Assembly (NCBI GenBank): GCA_903884125.1
Contig: CAISDR010000150.1
Location: 1-5,680, forward strand
Source: an uncultured bacterium
Lineage (GTDB): Bacteria; Pseudomonadota; Alphaproteobacteria; CAISDR01
Length of the DNA: 5,680 nt
Direction: 5' to 3'
Positions 1-5,680 of the stretch are shown here, one piece after another. A model generated the notes under the pieces. The model saw only the letters and a program-made list of their open reading frames with translations, had not been told where the DNA came from and searched no databases. Position numbers and translations under genes: made by a program. Within the stretch, counting starts at the first letter, position 1. Each line of letters opens with the position of its first letter.

Positions 1-53
1 AACTGCTGATTGAACCCCTGTTTGATCCGCAGGGACTGAAAATGCGGAGCTGA
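1..53 (+). CDS. C-terminal end of an unidentified protein (partial, 5' end outside window)
   Basis: Reading from base 3, the + strand gives an open stretch of 16 codons ending in TGA at 51-53, with the peptide LLIEPLFDPQGLKMRS. Codon choice (CTG four times, CCG, CAG, CGG, AGC) matches the genes in this window, which supports real coding. The ending with a 'DPxGxxMR' look recalls the C-terminus of FAD-dependent dimethylglycine/sarcosine dehydrogenase-type proteins that carry a GcvT-like domain. That is a loose resemblance from memory on 16 residues and should not be taken as an assignment. The gene converges on the Rieske oxygenase gene, with only 7 bases between the two stop codons. Confidence 0.45.
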   Translation, partial: LLIEPLFDPQGLKMRS

Positions 54-58
54 TATTC

Positions 59-81
59 GATCAGGCCGGAATCGCCTGATC
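59..81. terminator. Stem-loop at convergent gene ends, without a T-tract
   Basis: GATCAGGC (59-66) and GCCTGATC (74-81) form a perfect 8-bp stem around a 7-base loop. The hairpin starts 5 bases after the + strand stop codon and includes the minus-strand Rieske stop codon (61-63). Neither strand has a run of T after the stem, so it is not a standard intrinsic terminator. It may act as a weak two-way terminator or protect mRNA 3' ends. The role is inference; the inverted repeat is seen directly. Confidence 0.35.
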
Positions 82-1254
82 CGCAGCCAGTGCATCGGCA
101 ATCAGCCGTTCAGCCACAATGCGCTGAAATTTATGCGTGGTGTCTTCCATAACCGGCGAAAAGACACTGCCATGCATGGCCGGGCTGGCACAGCCCCGGT
201 GCAGGCGCTGGACGATATCAATGTCTTCGCCATTGACCAGATTGATCAGGTCCATCATCTGATTGCGCGCAGCGGTGAGTTCAGGGCTCATCGCCCCATC
301 GCCGACAAAGAAAAATTCAAACCGTTCCACCGTGCGATCAACCGCACGCGGTTCCAGAATGAAACAATAGACATGATTATAATGTACTCCAACCATCACA
401 TTCGGGAACAGTTCGATATATTCCGCTTTGGTAAGCTGTTCTGCATCAAGACCGGGGAAGGTTGGCAGCAGATGATTGGGGGTCACCGGTAGCGGGGCAA
501 AGTTGCGACTGCCCACGCCCACATGGCGTTCGCCATCGGTTATGTGCAGTGTATGTTTTATCGACGACACCTGATTTAACTGCGGATGTACAAAGGGCAG
601 GTGATAGCGTTCGACAAAATTTTCCACCGCCAGCTTCCAATTAGCCTGCAGTTCAAATCGAAGTGATCCACCATGGCGCAGCAGGGAAAAATCATAATCC
701 TTCCAGCGTTGAGCCACCGGGCCAACCAGCGCACTTAACGGTTCGGCATCTGCCAGCAGATTGATAAAAATCAGCGGGCCAAATGTTTCAACGCGCAGGG
801 GATAAAGACCATGACTTTTTGGGTCAAACCCGTCATGGCCATTAACACCCGGTCCGCAGAAACTGGGTGTGCGCGCCAGTGAGCCATCAAGCCCATACGA
901 CCAGGCGTGATAGGGACAAAGAATATTATTGCGGTTCAGCTTGTCGGACACCAGCTGCACACCTCTATGGCGACAGATGTTGTGAAAGGCCCGAATGGTG
1001 TCATCACCATCGCGCACCAAAAGAATGGGCATGCCAGCCAGATCAAATGGAATCTGATCCCCGGGATTTGGAATGTCGGATATCACTCCGGCACATACCC
1101 AGTTGCGCGAAAATGTCAGGCGGCGTTCAAGGGCAAAAAATTCAGGGTCGGTATAGACAGGTCCGGGCAGACCTGTTGCCGATCCGGTTGCCTGAAACAG
1201 GCCCGCGCGCACGTGGTCGGATAGATAGCGTGATATTGCCTGCATCATGCTCAT
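61..1254 (-). CDS. Rieske non-haem iron oxygenase, catalytic (alpha) subunit
   Basis: This 397-residue cytoplasmic enzyme is expected to use O2 and electrons from a separate reductase to hydroxylate, or oxidatively demethylate, a small molecule. The N-terminal Rieske domain (about 35-165) has C94-x-H96 and C113-x2-H116, 16 residues between the pairs, which bind the [2Fe-2S] cluster. The C-terminal catalytic domain starts with NWK (205-207) and has H218 and H223 as mononuclear iron ligands; D344, in an 'ED...RG' segment, is the likely third ligand. The residue that bridges the two metal centres is Asp in naphthalene dioxygenase, but here it is E215, as in the carnitine oxygenase CntA. The Cys that often follows YH in choline/betaine-type members is Leu here (YHLPFVHP). 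ATG at 1254 follows GGAG with a 6-base spacer; ATGs at codons 3 and 4 are less likely. It lies 93 bases downstream of a LysR gene on the same strand. No ferredoxin or reductase gene is visible. Family is firm; substrate is unknown. Confidence 0.95.
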   Translation of the reverse strand: MSMMQAISRYLSDHVRAGLFQATGSATGLPGPVYTDPEFFALERRLTFSRNWVCAGVISDIPNPGDQIPFDLAGMPILLVRDGDDTIRAFHNICRHRGVQLVSDKLNRNNILCPYHAWSYGLDGSLARTPSFCGPGVNGHDGFDPKSHGLYPLRVETFGPLIFINLLADAEPLSALVGPVAQRWKDYDFSLLRHGGSLRFELQANWKLAVENFVERYHLPFVHPQLNQVSSIKHTLHITDGERHVGVGSRNFAPLPVTPNHLLPTFPGLDAEQLTKAEYIELFPNVMVGVHYNHVYCFILEPRAVDRTVERFEFFFVGDGAMSPELTAARNQMMDLINLVNGEDIDIVQRLHRGCASPAMHGSVFSPVMEDTTHKFQRIVAERLIADALAADQAIPA

Positions 1255-1347
1255 TGTCTGCTCCGACCCAAATACCGTCCGAATTGCCGCTGTTTATGCT
1301 ATGGGTGCTGCGAACAATCAGGGCAAATGCCAAAAATAGATCAGCCA

Positions 1348-2292
1348 TCAGCCCGCATTTGGTAGCGCCGTCATTACTTTTTCACCACTGGCCTGGCCCA
1401 GACGCTGAATAAGCCAGCTGCGCAGCAGCGAAATTGCGGCATCCCCCAGATCATCCGGATGGGTGATCAGATAATAGCCAAAGCCATCATCAAGCACATT
1501 ATCATAAGGACAGACCAACCGGCCTGAGGCAATTTCATCTTTGTAAAGTCGCGGATCAATCAAAGCGACACCAGCGCCGCTTAGGGCATATTGCGCCGCC
1601 ATCAGCGCGGTATCAAAGACCAGACCGCGTTCAAGATCGCTATTGCCCATTCCCTGCTGGCGGGCGAACTGGGTCCAGAAATGGTGACGTGGCATATCAC
1701 CGACGCGCACATGCACAATTTCATTGGCGGCGATGAAATCCGCAAGCTGAAGCCCCGAATGTCTTGCAGCCAGATCCGGATGACACATGGGGGTCAGTCG
1801 TACCGACCATAAAAGATCAGATACAAAGTCCGATACCATCGGTTTGGCATAAACTACCGCCACATCCACATCAGCGGCCGGTTGCCCGATCCCATAGGGG
1901 GACACAACGTCAAGTACAATGGCTGGAAATTCCAGCCGAAAATCCCTGAGAATCGGCACCGCCAGAACGGCGGCAAAACTGGGTGGCATTTGAATGCGCA
2001 GATTGAACCGGCTTTTGATATCGCCTGCAACGATGTCATCCATTGCCTGTTCAAGGCGGTCAAACGATTTGGCCACGGCTGCCAAAAGCCGCCGTCCCGC
2101 ATCAGTCAGGATCAGTGCTTGCGGTTTGCGTTCGAATAACAGGGTATCAATCTGCTTTTCAATCAGCATGACATGACGCGACAGCGAGCTTTGCGAAATC
2201 AGCAGGGCATTGGCAGCGGCCGTAAAGCTGCCGTGCTTGGCCACGGCCTCAAAGGCGCGCAAAGCATTCAAAGGCAGCCAGCGTCGATCCAT
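1348..2292 (-). CDS. LysR-family transcriptional regulator, GcvA/AmpR-like
   Basis: This is a 314-residue DNA-binding regulator. The N-terminal winged helix-turn-helix covers about residues 7-66: 'LNALRAFEAVAKHGSFTAAA' followed by a recognition helix near S33-H40 (SQSSLSRH), a linker helix, then a periplasmic-binding-protein-like effector domain from about residue 90 to the end. The opening RRWLPLNALRAFEA and the late 'YYLITHPDD' are typical of the GcvA/TrpI/AmpR branch. An in-frame TTG at 2310 would add six residues but has no ribosome binding site, whereas ATG at 2292 follows GAGG by 6 bases, so ATG is chosen. The gene is divergent from a beta-lactamase-fold hydrolase, the same arrangement as ampR-ampC, and it precedes the Rieske gene on the same strand. 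Regulation of the hydrolase, and of itself, is the natural inference; the effector is unknown. Confidence 0.93.
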   Translation of the reverse strand: MDRRWLPLNALRAFEAVAKHGSFTAAANALLISQSSLSRHVMLIEKQIDTLLFERKPQALILTDAGRRLLAAVAKSFDRLEQAMDDIVAGDIKSRFNLRIQMPPSFAAVLAVPILRDFRLEFPAIVLDVVSPYGIGQPAADVDVAVVYAKPMVSDFVSDLLWSVRLTPMCHPDLAARHSGLQLADFIAANEIVHVRVGDMPRHHFWTQFARQQGMGNSDLERGLVFDTALMAAQYALSGAGVALIDPRLYKDEIASGRLVCPYDNVLDDGFGYYLITHPDDLGDAAISLLRSWLIQRLGQASGEKVMTALPNAG

Positions 2293-2298
2293 ATATTG

Positions 2299-2302
2299 CC
2301 TC
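2299..2302 (-). promoter_or_regulatory. Ribosome binding site that sets the LysR start
   Basis: The minus strand reads GAGG here, 6 bases before ATG at 2292. It lies inside the six-codon extension that a TTG start at 2310 would create, and that TTG has no comparable site. This supports ATG as the start. GAGG with a 6-base spacer also precedes the divergent hydrolase, at 2374-2377. Confidence 0.65.
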
Positions 2303-2329
2303 GATCCCAAGATTCTGTACCTAGATCAT

Positions 2330-2343
2330 AGCGCCCGGGCGCT
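2330..2343. repeat. Perfect 14-bp palindrome, candidate operator
   Basis: AGCGCCCGGGCGCT is fully self-complementary. The symmetry continues more weakly to 2325-2348, with two mismatched pairs in a 24-base inverted repeat. It sits near the middle of the 91-base region between the divergent LysR and hydrolase genes. It does not show a clear T-N11-A LysR box, so the LysR protein may bind elsewhere. Another dimeric regulator, or chance in GC-rich DNA, is also possible. Confidence 0.5.
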
Positions 2344-2348
2344 TTAAT
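2343..2348 (+). promoter_or_regulatory. Candidate -10 element for the serine hydrolase gene
   Basis: TTTAAT matches TATAAT at five of six positions. It would start transcription near 2355, about 29 bases before the ATG, leaving the GAGG site at 2374-2377 in the leader. No good -35 hexamer is found 16-18 bases upstream, where the sequence is close to CCTAGA. This is the pattern expected of an activator-dependent promoter and would suit control by the divergent LysR protein. A second AT-rich stretch, AATTAT at 2365-2370, is too close to the start codon. Confidence 0.3.
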
Positions 2349-2383
2349 GTCGCCCAACCTAGTCAATTATCCCGAGGCTGAAA

Positions 2384-3718
2384 ATGACCATTAAGCGCTT
2401 TAGTCTGATCCTTTTCGGCGCGGCCCTGATCGGAAGTGGTGTTGTCCACGCGGCACCGGATACCCGTGTTCAGCAACTGGCAGGCATGCCGATGGCCCAA
2501 CCTGCCCAAGTGGGCCTTTCTGCTGACCGGCTAAAGGCCATGGCAGATCATTTCGCCCAGGCCGCCCAGACCAAGGCCGCTGCTGGTTATGTCATCATGG
2601 TTGCCCGCTATGGCAAGGTTGTGTTTTCCAGCACAACCGGCTTTCAGGACATTGAGGCTGGAAAGCCGATGAGCATTGATACAAAATTCCGCATTGCCAG
2701 TATGACCAAACCGGTAACCACTGCTGCGGTGATGATGCTGGTCGAGGAAGGGCGTCTGCAATTGCACGATCCCGTGGCGCGCTATTTGCCAGAATTTGCC
2801 AATATGCGGGTCGCGACCGGCTTTGATGACAAGGGTGATCCGATCACCGAACCTGCCAAGCGGGCGATCACCATCGAGGATCTGCTGACCCACACCTCGG
2901 GCATCGGCTATCTGTTTGACCGCAAAACACCCCTTGGCAAAATGTGGTTGTCCGCTGGCTTTCAGAATGTAAAGGACCTGTCTGAATTCACGCACAAGGT
3001 TGCAAGCCTGCCTTTATACTTCCAGCCGGGCGAACGGTTCTTCTATTCATTCGCCGATGATGTGCTGGGGCGGGTTATCGAAGTGGTTTCGGGCCAGGCC
3101 TTCGACCGGTTTCTGGCCCAGCGCCTGTTTGTGCCCCTGGGCATGACCAATACCGGCTTTCATATCAGCCCGGCAGAACTGGCCAGCGTAGCAACATTAT
3201 ATCGTCACGACGCCCAGGGCGGACTGGAACGGCGTGACCCGGCCCTGGGTGGCAATATCACCGATCCGAATTTCCCACCCGGTGGCGGGGGCGGTCTGAT
3301 ATCGACCGCCACTGATTATATGCGTTTTGCCCAGATGATGGCCAATGGTGGCAGTTTCGGCGGAAAGCAATATCTGTCGCCGGTCACGGTGGCCCAGATG
3401 ACCCGCAACCGGATCGCGGTGGGCGACCCCGAATCCTTCTGGGGCGCAAACAGCAAAGGTCAGGGTTATGGTCTGGGTGTTGGCATGATCACGGATGCCG
3501 GACGCGCACCCTATATTGCATCAGATGGCGATTTCGCCTGGGGTGGATTGTGGGACACCCAATGGGTGGCAAGCCCCAGCACGGGTATTACAGCGGTACT
3601 GATGACTCAGATGGACCCGACCGGCGACACGGAACCCAAGCGTACGCTGGCAGATTTTCGTTCAATGCTGTTTGCATCGGTTGTGGAAGTCGGCGCGCGT
3701 CCGCCAGCAGGTCGCTGA
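2384..3718 (+). CDS. Exported serine hydrolase, class C beta-lactamase/esterase family
   Basis: This 444-residue protein is predicted to be secreted to the periplasm. It has a basic N-terminus (MTIKR), a hydrophobic core (residues 7-21) and a cleavage site after VHA, between A23 and A24. The hydrolase domain spans about 43-430. The nucleophile motif is S106-M-T-K109, with S106 as the acylated serine and K109 the base. The second motif is Y221-S-F, where true class C enzymes have Y-x-N. The third is W386-G-G388 rather than KTG. These replacements, plus 'LLTHTSGIGY' (167-176) and 'PLGMTNTGF' (251-259), point to EstB-like esterases or peptidases rather than a real beta-lactamase. ATG at 2384 is preceded by GAGG with a 6-base spacer. 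It diverges from the LysR gene and ends just before a strong terminator. The natural substrate is unknown; antibiotic resistance should not be assumed. Confidence 0.93.
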   Translation: MTIKRFSLILFGAALIGSGVVHAAPDTRVQQLAGMPMAQPAQVGLSADRLKAMADHFAQAAQTKAAAGYVIMVARYGKVVFSSTTGFQDIEAGKPMSIDTKFRIASMTKPVTTAAVMMLVEEGRLQLHDPVARYLPEFANMRVATGFDDKGDPITEPAKRAITIEDLLTHTSGIGYLFDRKTPLGKMWLSAGFQNVKDLSEFTHKVASLPLYFQPGERFFYSFADDVLGRVIEVVSGQAFDRFLAQRLFVPLGMTNTGFHISPAELASVATLYRHDAQGGLERRDPALGGNITDPNFPPGGGGGLISTATDYMRFAQMMANGGSFGGKQYLSPVTVAQMTRNRIAVGDPESFWGANSKGQGYGLGVGMITDAGRAPYIASDGDFAWGGLWDTQWVASPSTGITAVLMTQMDPTGDTEPKRTLADFRSMLFASVVEVGARPPAGR

Positions 3719-3724
3719 AAAGAG

Positions 3725-3758
3725 AAAGGCCGCGCCAGATTTTCCGGCGCGGCCTTTT
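3725..3758. terminator. Strong, probably bidirectional intrinsic terminator
   Basis: AAAGGCCGCGCC (3725-3736) and GGCGCGGCCTTT (3746-3757) form a perfect 12-bp stem with a 9-base loop (AGATTTTCC), ending in TTTT on the + strand (3755-3758). It begins 7 bases after the hydrolase stop codon. On the minus strand the same stem, with a short TTT end, lies about 20 bases after the stop of the TonB receptor gene. It therefore serves both convergent genes, with the + direction having the slightly better T-tract. Confidence 0.85.
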
Positions 3759-3778
3759 GGCTAAAAAGTTCGGCTCTA

Positions 3779-5680
3779 TCAGAACTTCTTTTTCAGGGTC
3801 ACAAAGACCTGACGCGGTGCGCCAGCCATAAGGGCGTTCAGATAACCAGTGTTTCCATTATTGGGAACTTCGGTCGTATCAACCGTTGCGATATATTTCT
3901 TATCGAACAGATTGGTAACGTTCAACTGCACTTCAACGCCGCGCGTCCAGCCTGAATCCGCAAAGCGATAGCCAGCGGCGAAATCGGCAAGGAAGTGTCC
4001 AGGTACGGACAGGTCATTCTGGTAACTCCAGAAACGCTTGCTCATATAATTGCCGCCGATGCGGGCAAACAGTTTGGTGTCGTCATAGGAAAGTTCTAAA
4101 CGCGCCATCTGTTCCGGGCTATCGGGAACCGTCTTGCCATTAATGGCAAGCACAACCGCCGTCCCATCCAATGTTTTCAGATCGTTTTTATAGGTCGAAC
4201 GATTGAATGAGTAAGATGCAAATGCGGACCAGTCATCGGTGAACTTGTAGCTGCCGGTGAATTCAATCCCCTTGCCCTCGACGCTGCCCGCATTGCTGAT
4301 AATGGCATTGCCACCCTGAATCTGCGGTTTGGACAATGTCGCGGCAAGCCGGTTTGAAAAGTCGATGTAATAGCCATCGACCACATATTCAAACTTGCCG
4401 GTCTTATAGCGCCAACCCAATTCGTAATCGATGGATGTTTCCGGCTTCAAGCCGGATTTCACGATATCAAAAGACTTCTGGGTCAGGTTAAAGACACCGA
4501 CATAAGTGTCGCCCACGAATGCACGCATGTTCTTGGCGATAGAGGCGAACACTTCGCCATTTTCATTCACCTTGTAGGTTGCACCACCCTGCGGCAGGAA
4601 CCCGTCATTGGCCTGGATCGTGCCAGAAGCATAGCTGTTATAGCTGAACTGATTGTCGGCGACATTTTTCGTGAATAGTGACTTGAACCCGCCGCTAAGC
4701 GTCAGGGCGTCTGTCACTTTCCATGAGTCGGAAAGATGGAACTGAAGTGTGTCGTTATGATGAACAACGTGGAATACGTCAGGAGATCCCCAAACCGCTG
4801 GCAACCAATAGAACTTCTCGATCCGACCGCTGGCAATGATGGCCGCTGGGGTAAGGTTCGGTGATGCGTAATTCAGGGTAAACGGATTCTTCTGGATATC
4901 CAGGAAGCTGCGCCCCGGTGAATTCAATCCCAGCGCATAATAGTTGCGATCATCAACCACGCGGTTCGATTCAACCCAGACACCAGCCCTTACGTCGTGA
5001 TCTGCGGGTGTCCAGTTGAATTCAATCAAGCCACCAGGACGTTGGCTTACAACGCCCGACCCACGAATGGACAATGGACCCGGATCGGCAATGCCCCCAC
5101 TTATCGCATCCGCAACACCCGGCGTTGGCACGGTCAATGTGGCCCATTCACCCATGCCATGATGCCATTGGTAATAGCCCGTGTAGCTGACCGACAGATT
5201 ATTGGCGATAGGCCCTTTCAAACTAAACCCACCCAGCAGGTCCTTTTGCACACCCGAGCCGTTCCAGTATTGATCGTCCGGCGAGGTCAGGCCAAAAGGT
5301 AGTGGGCCATAGTAATTATAGGGCGGATTGAAATTGGCCAGCGATGTGGGGCTGCCAAAATTATTGCGCGCTTCGGCCAAAGCAACCTGAACCATCGACG
5401 CATAATTGGTGCGGGGATAGTCGAACCCAAGACCGAATTTGTTTATGATGGCTGGCGAAAGGTCCAGGTAATCTTCCTGTGCGCGATCCGACCAGTTGAC
5501 AAAGCCCGTGGCGGTATAGTTGCCGATAGGCTGCAAGACTTTCAAATTGATCTGTTCGGCGCGTTGGTCGCCATTGCCTTTCCAGGTCGTGGTTGCCTGA
5601 TTGGCATAGCTGACGCTGGCGCGGGTACCCGTTGACAAGGTGCCGGTTTCAAACCGCGCATAGCCGCGACGAAAATCATC
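3779..5680 (-). CDS. TonB-dependent outer-membrane receptor (partial, N-terminus outside window)
   Basis: This encodes the 633 C-terminal residues of an energy-coupled importer in the outer membrane. The reading frame stays open to the right edge: residues DDFRRGYARFETGT precede a TTG at 5638 that could be mistaken for a start but is an internal leucine codon. The visible part is the beta-barrel, with many short alternating strands. It includes the family signature SGLKPE...YELGWRY (around 4395-4457), 'YYIDFSNRLAATLS' and 'GSVEGKGIEFTGSYKFTDDW'. A late NVTNLFDKKY box and a terminal Phe (VTLKKKF) suit barrel insertion by the BAM complex. The signal peptide, TonB box and most or all of the plug domain must lie to the right. 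The ligand (siderophore, cobalamin, sugar or another compound) cannot be told from this part. It converges on the hydrolase gene and shares its terminator. Confidence 0.95.
   Translation of the reverse strand, partial: DDFRRGYARFETGTLSTGTRASVSYANQATTTWKGNGDQRAEQINLKVLQPIGNYTATGFVNWSDRAQEDYLDLSPAIINKFGLGFDYPRTNYASMVQVALAEARNNFGSPTSLANFNPPYNYYGPLPFGLTSPDDQYWNGSGVQKDLLGGFSLKGPIANNLSVSYTGYYQWHHGMGEWATLTVPTPGVADAISGGIADPGPLSIRGSGVVSQRPGGLIEFNWTPADHDVRAGVWVESNRVVDDRNYYALGLNSPGRSFLDIQKNPFTLNYASPNLTPAAIIASGRIEKFYWLPAVWGSPDVFHVVHHNDTLQFHLSDSWKVTDALTLSGGFKSLFTKNVADNQFSYNSYASGTIQANDGFLPQGGATYKVNENGEVFASIAKNMRAFVGDTYVGVFNLTQKSFDIVKSGLKPETSIDYELGWRYKTGKFEYVVDGYYIDFSNRLAATLSKPQIQGGNAIISNAGSVEGKGIEFTGSYKFTDDWSAFASYSFNRSTYKNDLKTLDGTAVVLAINGKTVPDSPEQMARLELSYDDTKLFARIGGNYMSKRFWSYQNDLSVPGHFLADFAAGYRFADSGWTRGVEVQLNVTNLFDKKYIATVDTTEVPNNGNTGYLNALMAGAPRQVFVTLKKKF

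Larger units (their letters stand above)
2325..2353 (-). promoter_or_regulatory. Candidate promoter of the LysR gene
   Basis: On the minus strand, GCGACA (2348-2353, four of six matches to TTGACA) and TATGAT (2325-2330, five of six matches to TATAAT) are separated by exactly 17 bases. Transcription would start near 2318, giving a leader of about 26 bases that retains the GAGG site. The spacer contains the GC-rich palindrome, so a protein bound there would block polymerase. That would fit the negative autoregulation common in LysR genes. The promoter is predicted by eye. Confidence 0.4.

Noticed and set aside
133..492. A 119-codon open frame on the + strand opposite the Rieske C-terminus
   Set aside because: It is a shadow of the opposite strand, with no ribosome binding site and no recognisable domain.
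1322..1331. Short stem GGCAAATGCC between the LysR and Rieske genes, next to an A-rich run
   Set aside because: The stem is only 4 bp and the T-run on the minus strand comes before rather than after it, so it is not a terminator for the LysR gene.
867..1412. A 181-codon open frame on the + strand opposite the Rieske gene
   Set aside because: It is antisense to a gene with all expected Rieske motifs, its translation is rich in Arg, Pro, Cys and Ser without domain character, and it runs into the LysR gene.
1921..1937. Perfect inverted repeat GGCTGGAA-A-TTCCAGCC
   Set aside because: It lies inside the LysR coding region and encodes an ordinary stretch (RLEFPA); the one-base centre cannot form an RNA hairpin loop, so it is likely chance.
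2531..2995. A 154-codon minus-strand open frame inside the serine hydrolase gene
   Set aside because: The + strand frame has the SxxK motif and a signal peptide; the antisense product looks like a codon-mirror artefact.
2384..3718. Annotation as an AmpC beta-lactamase because of the divergent LysR gene
   Set aside because: The YxN and KTG boxes are replaced by YSF and WGG, which fits esterase-like members better than true beta-lactamases.
4440..4456. Inverted repeat TCCGGCTT-C-AAGCCGGA
   Set aside because: It is explained by codons for the conserved receptor motif SGLKPE, and the single-base centre makes a hairpin unlikely.

Overview
The window looks like chromosomal DNA from a Gram-negative bacterium of moderate GC content. 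A TonB-dependent outer-membrane receptor and a Sec-type signal peptide establish an outer membrane and a periplasm. Overall protein style suggests an alphaproteobacterium, but no single feature proves this and no species can be named from the sequence alone.

Layout from left to right. Bases 1-53 hold the last 16 codons of a + strand gene whose body lies outside the window. It converges, with a 7-base gap, on a complete minus-strand gene (61-1254) for a Rieske non-haem iron oxygenase catalytic subunit. A short gap of 93 bases separates that gene from an upstream minus-strand LysR-family regulator of the GcvA/AmpR type (1348-2292). The regulator is divergent from a + strand gene (2384-3718) for an exported serine hydrolase of the class C beta-lactamase/esterase family. 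The 91-base divergent region contains a perfect GC-rich palindrome lying between face-to-face promoter-like elements. A strong stem-loop (3725-3758) ends the hydrolase gene and probably also the convergent minus-strand gene. That last gene (3779 to beyond the right edge) encodes most of the beta-barrel of a TonB-dependent receptor; its signal peptide and plug domain lie outside the window.

How the genes may work together (inference): the receptor could import a compound, the exported hydrolase could cleave an ester or amide bond in the periplasm, and the Rieske enzyme could hydroxylate or demethylate the product in the cytoplasm. The LysR protein would be the natural switch for the hydrolase and possibly for the Rieske gene, which lies just downstream on the same strand. 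The substrate is not identifiable from sequence. All genes belong to known families. No CRISPR array, tRNA, rRNA, insertion sequence or attachment site was seen, and no gap between genes exceeds 100 bases.
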